Positions 36,801 to 46,439 of a stretch of DNA of 64,000 nucleotides are shown here, in pieces. Both the position numbers and the translations under genes were made by a program. Source of the DNA: Liolophura sinensis (taxonomy: Eukaryota; Mollusca; Polyplacophora; Chitonida; Chitonidae); the NCBI RefSeq assembly GCF_032854445.1, contig NC_088300.1, forward strand, positions 26,889,608 to 26,953,607. Direction: 5' to 3'. Under the pieces are notes generated by a model. It was not told the origin of the DNA, did not search any database, and worked only from the letters and a program-made list of their open reading frames with translations. How positions within the stretch are numbered: the first letter of the stretch is position 1; the number at the start of each line of letters is the position of its first letter.

Positions 36801-37976
36801 CTGTTTTGTAGGAATGGACAAAATAGCACAGGATGTCATAGGTTAGTCACAAACAGCTGTGTAGGAATGGACAAAAGAGCCGTGGATGTCACAAGTAGTT
36901 GCATATTAATGTACAAAATATCACAGGCTGGCCGAAAGCACTTGTTTAGGAATGGACAAAATAACACTGGATATCACAGGTTAGACACAAGCAATTTTGT
37001 TGAGCAGTGTAAACCAACTGCCTAGAAATAACAAATGGGAAAGATTTTCATTATTTCACGGTGTTTCTGTTTCAGGTGATAAAAAGTCCCCAAACCGAAA
37101 GAGAGGAAAGTCATTTTATGAAGAATTAGAGCAGGCCGTCTTAGGTAAGCTATCTAGCTGTGGTGTGCAAGATATAACCTGCTGAGGGAAATAAGATGCC
37201 AGTATGATGGCATCCTCTTTGCCTCTTAAGTGGGAGACATTTCTGTTTATACAGAACATTGTATTGGTGTATGTATTTCTTTCCCTTGGGGCTGGTTTAG
37301 GAGTGGTTTACCCAGGGCCAGCATAGTATGATCTCACTGGATTCTCCTGCCGGTAGCAATCTTGAGGCAGTTCAGTAAATTCATGAGATGTCTAGAGCTC
37401 ATAGCATCTGTTTATTTGCAGTTGGAATGAATTATGTCAGCAGTCTGACAAAATGGCTTCCAACATGGCAACACACAAGAGTACACTGGAGTTGGGAAAA
37501 ATGATTATTTATTTGTGTGGTGTTGAATGCAGTTTTCAATTAATTTTTCACTTACATATCAGCAATCTGGTATACGAGCGGAAGAAACAAGTGCCCAAGG
37601 AAAACCACTGTCTTCTGCCTGTTTGCTGACAAAAAAAAACAAAAAAAACAAAAGAAAAACAGCTTGAAACAGCATGCTGAATTAGTGCTTGATTTGAATC
37701 TAAAACCTTCGGAGCCAGGTGCTGATTAGCTGAGACAACACTTTAGCTGAACGATTCACTCAGGGCCCAGCCATTACATTGCTCGTTAGTATATACATTT
37801 AGTGATAAAGCACATCGTGGTCTCTCACTCTTACAGTCTTTATTCTGTGTATTTTAGAGGAAGAAGCTGTTCCTGTGAAGCAAGTCAGAGACACTGAAAA
37901 CAACGATCCTAAGGTTAACTTCCAGCTGTGGAAACAAAAAATTTTGGCGCAAGCCGCTAAGAAACAGAGCAGTTGA
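21821..37976 (+). CDS. ORC6: Origin recognition complex subunit 6, seven coding exons
   Basis: ORC6 is the smallest ORC subunit. It has two TFIIB-like helical domains that contact DNA, and a C-terminal helix that binds ORC3. Coding exons are 21821-21885, 22956-23094, 24076-24239, 34856-34945, 36156-36268, 37076-37144 and 37858-37976. All have GT-AG junctions and consistent phase, giving 252 residues, equal to human ORC6. Recognisable segments are VVMCLDLAS (exon 2), [10 protein letters not shown] and LLGLETAQ with [10 protein letters not shown] (exon 3), [16 protein letters not shown] (exon 4) and KLKVR (exon 5). The last exon has LWKQKIL, which matches WKRKIL of the human ORC3-binding helix; the human Tyr before that motif is Phe here. 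Intron 3 is 10.6 kb and hosts a p53-family gene. A minisatellite of the exon 5 donor fills most of intron 5. Confidence 0.95.
22453..22690 (-). mobile_element. SINE family A, near full length, diverged
   Basis: The copy runs from atttatgtatttatttgatt through taaagaatatttcac, a shortened centre, gaccagggaggaaaccagca and ttgaactcatggtgacc to a degraded tRNA-like head near tacagtgctgcg. It lies in ORC6 intron 1. Confidence 0.75.
23398..23605 (-). mobile_element. SINE family A, near full length, diverged
   Basis: The copy runs from aggtttattcatctatgtga through gccagcattatggtgggtgg, accatctgcaggttgttgg and gacttgaactcacagcc to ttggtgagaggctccttgg and a decayed head. It lies in ORC6 intron 2. Confidence 0.8.
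24241..26860. other. ORC6 intron 3, left part; no feature seen
   Basis: AT-rich intron sequence. The short open frames here lack family resemblance and splice context. Confidence 0.6.
26890..27890. repeat. 63-bp minisatellite, about 16 copies, in ORC6 intron 3
   Basis: The unit includes tctctgaatctccaagtgtg, tcactatgattcaaacgtc and ttactcaatcaaacctaca. Copies are nearly identical, differing mostly at a few positions (tcaaacg/tcgaacg/tcaaaag; caatc/cagtc). Because 63 is a multiple of three, one frame stays open for 295 codons (26,867-27,754) until a copy lacking two bases. The open frame is a consequence of the unit length and is not evidence of a gene. Confidence 0.95.
27891..30120. other. 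ORC6 intron 3 between minisatellite and p53-like gene; no feature seen
   Basis: AT-rich sequence. A perfect AT palindrome (atattatatatatataatat) lies near 29,451. No coding or RNA gene was recognised. Confidence 0.55.
30131..30153 (+). promoter_or_regulatory. Candidate core promoter of the p53-like gene
   Basis: An inverted CCAAT box (attggct, 30,131-30,137) is followed by a TATA-like tatttaa (30,147-30,153), about 75 nt before the start codon. A start site near 30,180 would give a leader of about 50 nt. The motifs are seen; their use is inferred. A spliced upstream leader is not excluded. Confidence 0.45.
30228..31999 (+). CDS. p53: p53/p63/p73-family transcription factor, two coding exons, nested in ORC6 intron 3
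   Basis: This is a sequence-specific tetrameric transcription factor of the p53 family. Exon 1 is 30228-30539 (104 residues) and exon 2 is 31025-31999 (324 residues plus stop). The junction is phase 0, with CAG|GTGGGT and TTTCAG borders. Residues 21-28 read FEYLWQTI, the FxxLWxxL pattern that binds MDM2-type ligases. The DNA-binding domain spans about 130-315. Zinc ligands are Cys206, His209, Cys268 and Cys272. Equivalents of human Arg175, Arg248, Arg273 and Arg280 are Arg205, Arg278, Arg302 and Arg309, all kept. KKRKF near 343 is a likely nuclear signal. Residues about 350-391 form a p63/p73-type tetramerisation domain ([16 protein letters not shown]). There is no SAM domain. Other animal p53-family genes usually split this domain over several exons, so a retroposed origin is plausible. 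Confidence 0.95.
32647..32813 (+). terminator. Polyadenylation signals after the p53-like gene
   Basis: AATAAA occurs at 32,647-32,652 and at 32,808-32,813, in AT-rich sequence 650-810 nt past the stop codon. Premature cleavage here could also truncate ORC6 transcripts, which run in the same direction. Confidence 0.45.
33430..33535. repeat. Perfect tandem duplication of about 51-53 bp
   Basis: Two adjacent copies of a unit running from gatctaagatttcgcccatc to ctgtgagttctatt are identical, so the duplication is recent. It lies in ORC6 intron 3. Confidence 0.9.
33540..34850. other. Right part of ORC6 intron 3; no feature seen
   Basis: AT-rich intron with a short palindrome (ttaatattaatattattatt and flank) near 34,710. 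No gene was recognised. Confidence 0.5.
36240..36990 (+). repeat. Minisatellite built from the ORC6 exon 5 donor junction
   Basis: A unit of about 53 bp is repeated about twelve times, beginning inside the exon. It contains the exon end ATAGCACAGGATATCACAG, the donor GTTAGT, and intron sequence tgtgtaggaatggacaaaa. The real donor is at 36,268/36,269. Copies of 'cacaggtta' or a close variant lie near 36,370, 36,422, 36,467, 36,520, 36,568, 36,618, 36,678, 36,729, 36,782, 36,837 and 36,975. Three of these keep exactly CACAG|GTTAGT. Confidence 0.92.
37503..37760 (-). mobile_element. Degenerate SINE, family A type
   Basis: The copy starts as ttatttgtgtggtgttgaat and ends with a tRNA-head-like end near ggtgctgattagctgagac. 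The centre is strongly diverged and holds a poly(A)-rich stretch. It lies in ORC6 intron 6. Confidence 0.4.
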
Positions 37977-38109
37977 CGTTAATGACTGTGGTTTTACCTG
38001 GACTCTCTCTTTGCAAATTTGGTTCACGTAAATTGATGCCTCTGAAATGTTCAACAGTATTGTTACGTGATTGCTTTTGTTATTTGTTGTCAGTCTGCAT
38101 CTTTTGTCA

Positions 38110-38300
38110 GAATTTTATAACAGGTCTGATGGTCTTGTGTCTGAATTTTATGAATAATGATCCACTAGGATTTTATACTAAATCTAAAGATCCTTTGTCC
38201 AAATTTTATGAATTTTTGTCAAGATTTTATTAATAATAATCCTTTGTCAAGTTATTAAGAATAATGACTTTTTGTCAGAATTTTATGAATAATGAATAAA
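38110..38300 (+). repeat. Degenerate short tandem repeat in the ORC6 3' UTR
   Basis: About five units related to 'gtcagaattttatgaataatgatcc' lie within the 3' UTR. The last unit ends in aataaa at 38,295-38,300, which is the likely ORC6 polyadenylation signal, 319 nt past the stop codon. Confidence 0.6.
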
Positions 38301-39535
38301 ACTGGAAGATGGTTGGCTGTTACAGCATCTAATTTTAAGAATATTTGGAACAATTTTAAAGAATTGAATACAAAATTGATTTTTTTTTGTATGTTTTAAT
38401 TAAGTGGAAATTCCTCTTGAAACCTTTTAATGCTTATGGTATAAATAAATGCATTGAATGTAAAGAAATTCCTTTGTCTTTTACTGTTCTGAATGACAGT
38501 ATGGACACAATGTTCTAATCTGTTGGCATTTCTTTGCTTACTGTTTTGTCCATCCAGTGTTTTGAACTTTCTACAAGTCAGTTTCTCTAGGTCTCTTTGG
38601 TTGAAATACTGCTGAAGTAGTGGAAAACCATAATCACATAGTCATGCCTGGACATCAGAGTAAGTCTGCTTTGGACTGTCCGCTGTACTCAAAAATTTTG
38701 AAATGAGAAAGGAGAGAATTTTTTGTCTTATTGATTGACTCAGTTCCTTTCCTGGCTGACTGGTGTAAGAGATTTCTTGTTTAGGAGCATAAGGCCCTTG
38801 ACAACTGAGACTATTTGACCGAAATGGAACCCAGCTGTGGATAGTTTAGCAGCTAACTCTAAGATTGTGTTTCAAATTTTGACATGAAGTCCCAGTGCCG
38901 TTTGGGTAACTGTCACATTTTGCAAGGAACTAAACACCGAGGCATTTAGAGTGTTGTTAAGTAAGATATTCCAATGGCGGTATGAAGTTCTCTTTTTACG
39001 GACATTTCTCACTGGAAAATGGCTAAAACTCTAACAGAAAGACAAAACATTGGCGTTTTCGTAGAATTGGCCTGATGTCAAGTTGAAACATAACCTAAAA
39101 ACCTCGCTTTACGACACGGCGTTCAGCATGCGGCGGTATAGCCTTATACAGTATAGAAAAATATTTAAAGAAGTGTTGACTAATGATCTGATTTCTGTGA
39201 TTGGGAGTACTTGGGTATCAAATGTTTAAAAAATAATGACATTCTGGCGGTAGTTTTCTCAAACTTCTGATACTGCCAGATTTATGTGGAGGTTACCCTT
39301 TCATGTCGGCGACGACATTTTTCACCGAAACCTTACGCTGTAGTAATGGGGTAACTCGAAAACTGCGCTTTGTAACGCTGTATTGTCGCGCACATGAAAA
39401 ATCACAGGTGAACGTTGATTGGTCAAAATGGCGTGACGTAGATAATGGAACCGTGTGTTGTATTGATAAGGTATTCATGTAGCGAACACGAATGGTTTTG
39501 GAAACCGCGTGATGACAGTATTCGCTGACCTTGAC
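38301..39535. other. Intergenic, no gene recognised
   Basis: A second AATAAA lies near 38,446. The right half, from about 38,950, is less AT-rich and could contain the promoter of the reading frame that starts at 39,536. No clear TATA box was assigned. Confidence 0.4.
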
Positions 39536-39955
39536 ATGGGATGTGTTAATTCCACGAGGAAAAGAGTTGCTCCCCTTCCAGCAGACAGCCCTACGATCGA
39601 GACCAGTGAGAAGTCACACTGGTAGAATCAATTTATATACCGTTTTCTCTCCAGCCGGCACATGAGGAGCCTCGCAAGAGGGACACAGAATCACAAGTTG
39701 AAGGAAGATGGACTATTAAAGTCTGTGACCCTCAAAGAAACAGCAAATGTAAATGGTGCTTTCTTTGTATCTTTAGACTCATTAGGTAAACCACAACTTT
39801 TAGAGCCAATTGAGTTTAAACAGGGGCGGGAAAAAATCAAAAGCGACCTGGATAACCGAATGGTTAGTGCTACAAAACTCCGCCGAAAAGGATTGCAAAA
39901 AGTGAAGAGGAAAGCGCGCGTGGCTTCTGCTCGACAGCCGGCAAGCTGTTGCTAG
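39536..39955 (+). CDS. Putative acylated stathmin-like small protein, interrupted by a 33-nt GT...AG segment
   Basis: The start reads MGCVNSTRKR. Gly2 and Cys3 fit dual myristoylation and palmitoylation, so membrane attachment is likely. After 28 codons plus two bases comes 39,622-39,654, which begins GTAGAA, ends TTTTCTCTCCAG and contains an in-frame TAG in the first four bases. Beyond it the same frame stays open to a stop at 39,953-39,955, giving 128 residues if the segment is removed. The second part contains AFFVSLDSLGKP and a basic helix with LDNRM, LRRKGLQ and VKRKARVAS. This recalls the stathmin-domain pattern (FxVSLD, then charged heptads), but I am not certain. It may be a retrocopy with a stop codon, a gene with an ultra-short intron, or a pseudogene. 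Confidence 0.45.
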
Positions 39956-40144
39956 AAGATGGAAGGCCGACGAGGACCGTCGGAAAATCTGTCGAGAGAG
40001 AGGGTCGAGAAAAAATAAGAGCGGGCGTCCTGGAATCGGCAGACCCGTCTGAAGGGTGGGGGGAGAGTAGTGGAGAAGATGAGAGATGGCAAGGGGGTTG
40101 GGGGATGCGTGGCAAGAGGCCTGATGTATGGGCGATTGTGGGTA

Positions 40145-40565
40145 GTGGGCGATAGGCTGGTACAGAGTGTGGAAGAGAATGATGAAGTGCGGATGTAGGA
40201 TGGCGCAGTGTGTGGAAGAGAACCATTAAGTGCGGATGAAGGGTGGTGCATTGTGTGGAAGAGAATGATGAAGTGCGGATGTAGGATAGCGCAGTGTGTG
40301 GAAGAGAACGATTAAGTGCGGATGAAGGGTGGTGCATTGTGTGGAAGAGGATAGAGAAGTGTGGTCGACGGATGGTGTAATTTGGACGGAGGAGGATACA
40401 GAGTGGATGAAGGATGGTGCATTGTGGATGGAGGAAGGTACCGTGTGGAGTAACGTATAGAGTGCCCACAGAGGAAGGTACTGTGTGGAGTAACGTATAG
40501 AGTGCCCACAGAGGAAGGTAGCGCGTGGAAGGATGGTGGTAAAGTGTGCACAAAGGAAGGTATAG
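40145..40565 (+). repeat. Minisatellite of about 36-39 bp with higher-order pairing
   Basis: Units of the type gtgtggaagagaatgatgaa, gtgcggatgtaggatggcgca alternate with gtgtggaagagaaccattaa, gtgcggatgaagggtggtgca. This gives a two-unit period of about 75 bp at 40,165-40,350. More diverged units, including gaggaaggtactgtgtggag and agtaacgtatagagtgccca repeated, run to about 40,565. The spurious long frames on both strands here are repeat artefacts. Confidence 0.85.
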
Positions 40566-40965
40566 GGTGTGGGTCATTTAAGGATAAATGCCACAGCGAC
40601 AAAATAGAGTTCCACGGTGTAGGAAAGATGGTGAAGTGCCCCTCCAGCACGAGGCGATATAGTGTTGGAGATAAAGGATGGTTGGCTACGGCAGTGACGG
40701 GAGACTGTAGAGTTCTACATGCAGTGAAGGGAAGATGGTGAAGTGGAACTCCTACGCGAAGCGATGCAGCCATGGTGGAGAATCACAGCGGAGGAGAATG
40801 ATAAGGAATCGCGATGAAGGGGGTAATGTGGAGTTCCACTTGCAGTGACGGTAAGACGGTGAAGTGCCACTGTGGCGGGAGAACGAGGAGATGTCACATT
40901 TTATGAAGAATTGTGGAGTTTCAGAGTGACTGATGGAGAGATCAGGCATCGCAGTGACGGGGGAA
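40566..40965 (+). repeat. Diverged continuation of the 40-kb array
   Basis: Looser units combine gatggtgaagtg(c/g), agttccac, gcagtgacgg and ggagaatgat. They are related to each other at a spacing of about 60-120 bp. AATAAA at 41,147-41,152 could end a transcript running through this array from the frame at 39,536. Confidence 0.5.
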
Positions 40966-41169
40966 ACTAGTTCCACACAGACGACAAAGTCACAAACTGA
41001 TGGCGGTGTGGATGTGAGAATGCCGCCGTCATAAACCCCCCCAAATCATTGTGATCTTCTGGCGGTAGGACGGTAATCACATATAACAATGATGAAGAAT
41101 GTTGTTGTGTCTCTGTGACAATAATAGGCCTACGTGTTATAGTGAAAATAAAGAAGTAATTTAAGTAAC

Positions 41170-42920
41170 TCCTTGTCTGTTGCGATTTCAATCCATTTAA
41201 AAGAATTTATAAAATTAAATAAATTTAATCAAAATTTCGAAAGTTAACGGGTTAATCGGTGTTTTATTATAGTGATTTAATGGCCTGACGGTTACGGTTT
41301 GTATATTGCATGTGTATAGGATTGAGGATTTAACCATTGCTGGTTGTCCGTTGTCTTCTGTATACGCAGATCTGATCAATATCGCGCATCTTTACTCAAT
41401 CTTCTGTTAACGCGATGATGTTATCGATGTTATCGCGTGTCATGCAGTGTGAAAATGTTAAATACAAGAGTCGTATACACCAAAGCAGCAGTATAATGCT
41501 CGAACCGAATATATATTGTCGATATAAAATATTATTTTTATTTCACCCTACAGTGCATATGGACGTATTTACTAAGCAAACAGAACCACGAACGCCTTTG
41601 ACTACTAACTATTAGCCAAAACTCACACACAATTCCCTGGCCAAAGCCGGGATCGAACCTGCAACTCGTGTGCGGGCGGTTGGGTGGTTCATCGTACTGA
41701 AGAAAGTATCGCTCCTTCTTGTAGATATCGTACAGACATAAGACCGTCACCGTGAAATACTTTACTCTTGTCATTTAAGGGTTTAAACGGACATTATCTT
41801 TGCACGCTCAATTTCACGTGCATGCATTGTGAAACCGTTGATAGAATTTGCCCATCGTTCGTTGCACTCTGTATAGCATTTTAACTTCTATGTCAGTGGG
41901 TTTGTTTAAGCACTTTAAAGTTTTCACTCGAAATCAGGGGTATTTCACTTATAAAAGCGGTAAACGCGGTTTTGCTTGGATTTCGAGTTAAACTCTGAGG
42001 TAATAAGCAAAACTGCGATCTTCAAAACACACTGGCTTTCAATGCAGGGTCGTTATATTAACCTTGTATTCCATGTCTACAGAATGGGATGAGGCCGGAT
42101 CACGTGTTGCGTACACACTTACCGGCCCAACTCACACCTGGTCATCATTAACTCTACAAAAAGACTCAGCATCGCCTCCTGGAATGCGGTGACATTCCCT
42201 CGGCTATTTAAACTCTCTGTAGCGACAGTTTGGTCTTGCCGTAAACAAGCTGGCACCAAATGTCCTCGTCTTGCAGGGTTAATAGGTTTAAAGAAATATT
42301 TTCTCCAGTCGTTGAAAATAGAAGGAAGCTTTTACGCTCTAAACTCAAAGCATTACGGAATTGCTTGTATATATACATTTTTTGTCGTTTTGCAAATGGT
42401 AAATATACATAGGCTCGCTTAATTTTCTTGAATGGATGCATTTCCAAGTGAAGTCATACCAACAAGTATGTGCGTGTATATATTTATTCGGAAACTCGAC
42501 TACCTATTATATCACCTTAGGGGAAGTTAGTGCCAAGTCTTTAGCGATATATGGGGAAACATGTGGTGCTTTGTAAGAAGGAAGTTGTGAAATGAATTTC
42601 ACATTTACTGAGTAACCCAAATATATATGCTGGAGTATACTTACATATACATGTATCAGCACGTATAAAGAGAGATCGTCAGAAATGTGTGTGCATTCAG
42701 TGCATCCAGTTTACCATGACTTGGACCAATAATTAGGCCTCATAAAGCTGTGTTAAAACATATACATTTCAGTTTAACACACACGTACTGGTGTGTGAGT
42801 AAATAAAAAAAAATTAACATTCTGACCCTTGGTTTATGTTTTTATTCCGGTTCAGTCTGTTTTAGTTTCAAATTTTTACCAAATCACATTAAACCAATGA
42901 AACAGATCGTCGATTTGCTT
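41170..42920. other. Intergenic, no gene recognised
   Basis: Ordinary AT-rich sequence. Short open frames near 41,415, 42,189 and 42,208 (opposite strands) show no family resemblance. Confidence 0.45.
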
Positions 42921-42934
42921 TTATTTCTCCATTT

Positions 42935-43760
42935 GATCTAAGCAAGATGTAGATTCGGAAGTTCTTTCAACCGTTTGCTCAAATTATCCGAAATAAATTC
43001 GAGAGCTACGTAAATACAGAACCTTTTCCGATCTGATTTAGTTTAGATTCATCACTTCTTTAAGCCTGTGTAAGATGCTTCTTATCTCATTCGAACTATT
43101 CTCGGAAGCTGCTTGGATAACTTTTGCTCATGATTCAAACTAGGTTCGGGAGCACCTTCAGCTTTTATCACTTTATTCAAATTATATTCAGAAGCGACTT
43201 CACACTTTTTCCAAGGCTTTTAACTAATTTCGGAAGATCCTACAAGGATTTTCTCACGTTCTCCCAGCTAGATTCGGAGTCCCTTCGGGCCTTTTTTCAT
43301 TTGAATGACCAACTCAGTTGGTAGAGCGTCCGCTTCGGAGGGTGAGGGTGGGGGTAGATCCAGGGTCAATCCTGGGTCGGGTCACATCTATGAAACCTTG
43401 AAAGAAGTTGTAGCTTCCTCAGCATTAAGGGGATAGTGCAACGACTAGTTGACCAGTATCAGTATGATGGCTCGGGTGGTGTGGCTTACTTGCCTTCAGC
43501 AAGTCATCTCAGTGAAGCAGCACTATATAAAAGAGAGGTGGAAATCCGTCCTGCAACAAGGTAGCACATTACATGCGCTCTGACATATGACCGACTGTAT
43601 AACGTTAAACCCTAAGCACACACTCACTCACCCACTCACTTATACGAAAGTATAGATTCAGAAGTTGCCTGACACGTCCTCCCACTTGATTCAAACTAGA
43701 TTCGGATACTGCTTTGTGCGGTTTTTTATTTGTTCAAACTAGGTTCGGAAACAGTGGAGT
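42935..43760. repeat. Degenerate tandem array split by a SINE
   Basis: Loose units of about 55-65 bp contain 'attcaaactagattcggaag' variants and 'cttttctcac'-like text. They are seen at 42,935-43,300 and again at 43,640-43,755. The intervening block is a different SINE (43,303-43,640). Confidence 0.6.
43303..43640 (+). mobile_element. tRNA-derived SINE with plus-strand head
   Basis: The head reads tgaccaactcagttggtaga then gcg, an A-box-like segment, followed by a B-box-like gggtcaatcctgggtcggg about 40 bp on. The body includes cagtatgatggctcgggtgg and aaatccgtcctgcaacaagg. The tail is a (cact) simple repeat ending at cactcactcacccactcact. The head looks tRNA-like, but it cannot form a normal cloverleaf with the body, so it is not called a tRNA gene. 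Confidence 0.75.
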
Positions 43761-45040
43761 ATCACGAGCCAGCGGTTTCCGTTCTCTTGCACTACACGAT
43801 TTAAGGGAATAGTTTATGACAGAAGAATGTTCAAGCTGTAGGTCGTACTTAACTTCCACACATCTTAATTGGAACACGAGTATAAGGTGACAATAATACA
43901 GGACACATCATCAAAAACAATAGAATATGAGAGATAAACCAGGCCAGCCACGACAGTGAGATGGCAAATTATCGTCACGCGTTGCCTTGGAAATCCGGCC
44001 TCCTGTCAATTATGATTTTAGTTTAACTTTTCATGTAACTGCTTCAAAGCACCATGATAGAATTAGGTAAAAAAAAAGTGTGGTAATGTTAACTACAATT
44101 TATTAGACGCCACTGGTGTGTATACTCAAAATGCTGTTGTCAGCACATTTAAAAAAAAACATCACATGAAATCAAGACCTAGTGACTTCTTTACTGAATG
44201 TGTGTGTAGAAAGACAACTTCCGCCCCCAAAAAGTAGTTCCTAACAAAGTAACCTGCCGACTAATGCGTCTCAACTGAAACGATCACACATGATAGTTGT
44301 AAGGCCTGGCTTCCACGAGTATCGCTGTTCAAACTTGTACAAGAGGCGTGCAGCTATACAACTAACCGATATCCGATGAAAAAATCATAAATAATGTGGT
44401 CGCGTTTTCGTGGACGAATCTACTAATTTTCTTGTCTCGCTGAGATCAGTGAACGTGTATTTAGTGAAATGGTATAGGTGGTATATCAAATGAGCTGTCA
44501 GTGACTTTGACGATCGGACAATGACTGTACCGCTCTACAGGGCACGACTACTTTATCTATAGCCAACAGCCGGTAATGGGCATTTTGAAGCGAAACAGAT
44601 TGACGGCAACTGATAGATACAGACTTTTATCAACACACAGTTTGTCGCGCCAATGAAAGAATAAATTAAACGACTTTCTGGGCATAGAGAAGCTGGCTTT
44701 GGTGTATTTTATGGACTATTGTCGGTAGTGATACTACAACTGAGGTCAATTAATATATGTAACAAACAGCTAAGGCCGATGTCTGGGGTCAGCTTTGACA
44801 CCTCAATACATCTTGATGACTAAAACACGCCCATTTGACATAGGTGCAAAATTTTCAAACTAACATGTTTAGTCTATAGACAAATAATTATGTAGGCTTT
44901 ATATTAGTAAATCAAGAACACCGTGGCGGCCTGCAGAAAATCTGCAGCCTAACCAGCCAGAGCTGGATTCAAACTCTCGAACTCACTGGTCTGAACTGCA
45001 TGACAAAGTGTGTACCTCTGGCCGGCGCTGTGTGTTTTAA
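43760..45040. other. Intergenic, no gene recognised
   Basis: No coding exon pattern was seen. A segment at 44,925-45,020 with cggcctgcag and ttcaaactctcgaactcac could be an old SINE head region. Confidence 0.4.
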
Positions 45041-45079
45041 TGGTGAATTAATTGTATTTAACTTCATAAATAGTAATAG

Positions 45080-45220
45080 GCGAAGATAAATGGTTTACTC
45101 TGGACACTTTGGTTTTCTCCACGTGTAAAAAAAAATTATGACCACCATAATACAAGAGACGAAATCGTACTTTTGGCGTTAAACAACGTTGAAATAAATA
45201 AATAAATAAATTTAACAAAC
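45080..45220 (+). mobile_element. SINE tail-region copy related to family A, opposite orientation
   Basis: The copy reads ggttttctccacgtg, accaccataatacaagagac, gaaatcgtacttttggcgtt and an (aaat)n tail at 45,195-45,212. This parallels the reverse complement of family A (ccaccataatgctgg ... acggcgttaaacacc ... aaataaataaata). Confidence 0.6.
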
Positions 45221-46021
45221 AAAATAGTACCATAGGCTACAAGTGCAGCTCACAGCAGCCCTACACACCATTACCATAATCATAATTATACACTGTACGC
45301 CTTACGCTCCTCTCCTGCTAGAACGAAAATAAGTAAAGAAACTATGCATATGTTAGGAACATCTAAAGTTTAAAGATTCTTTTAGGAAATGGTACTATAT
45401 AGAATATAACTTTCTGTGTTCTGTGTAACATTCTGTGTAGTTCTCGATTTATTTTTCATATTAAAATATATTTATGGATCGATCCTAATGTTTCGTTCTG
45501 GTAACGATATGAAAAGCGGCAGGATATGCTATGTTTAACGTGCAAATGCCAGAGGAAATGGCGGTGTGTTCATGATTGCGGTAGCTATGTATAGGATATA
45601 CTCCCCCGCAACTGACTGATTTTTGTAAAGCAAACATTTGCAGGAGCTATCATGGTTCGCCTTCGCGTGCTCTTTTATGTGAGGCTATAATTAATGCTGC
45701 AGCACGAGGACAGGATAGTTAGCTTGATTATAAAAGATCGTGCAAAGCTACAAATATAATTTTTATCAACGTGGGCATGATGCCGTTATAAATTCAGACA
45801 TAGAAATCAACCGTCGGGCTGAAATTGACTGCGACAAAAATCATCTATTGATACTCCCTATATGCAAAGCCGGTGGAGAGATTAAGCCTTCGCGCTGCTA
45901 CCTGGGCATGTTTTGCTGGTTATTTTCAGCGCTTAATTACAGTGACAGGACCAAGAAGTTCTGTCAACTGTAACCTTACAATCTCCCGTACAAAACATAC
46001 CTTTGAATAGAATAATATGCG

Positions 46022-46102
46022 TGACGTCATCACTTTTAGTGATCTCGCGCCGTCCCACGCCTCTAGCGTTACTGATCCACGCGGCACCATGGTAGTCACG
46101 TG
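46022..46102. promoter_or_regulatory. CRE and E-box motifs in a GC-richer island
   Basis: A perfect TGACGTCA palindrome lies at 46,022-46,029, and CACGTG lies near 46,097-46,102, in sequence locally rich in CpG. No gene start was recognised beside them, so a role as an enhancer or promoter is only a possibility. Confidence 0.25.
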
Positions 46103-46439
46103 CGTGGATATTGACATTAGTTTGGTACAGAAGGTAACATGCGTGTAATTGCGGCATCTCAGATAACTTAAACATCTAGTTTTTTTCAGTGTCGTTACAT
46201 GCTTTTCGTGTTTGATGTGTGAACTATCTGGCATTCAATGGCATGCAGAATAATGTAGCCAATCTACTACTCATTAATTACTGTGGCTTGTTACTTGTGC
46301 ATACATATACATGTAAGTATTTTGATCAACAGCACATGCTGAAAATCTCAAACTTTATTTATGGATATCATCTGCATGATTATGCGGAGCAGAAAGTGTT
46401 TGTACATTTATATTTGGAGTATATTACATCGTGCTTTAC

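Noticed and set aside
36367-37025. Cysteine-containing repeat frames in ORC6 intron 5
   Set aside because: They are translations of the donor-junction minisatellite, not exons.
39870-40577. 235-codon minus-strand frame rich in His, Pro and Ser
   Set aside because: It is the reverse reading of the 40-kb minisatellite and overlaps the better supported plus-strand frame.
43303-43380. A functional tRNA gene
   Set aside because: A- and B-box-like segments are present, but the acceptor and anticodon stems do not form, and a SINE body and tail follow.
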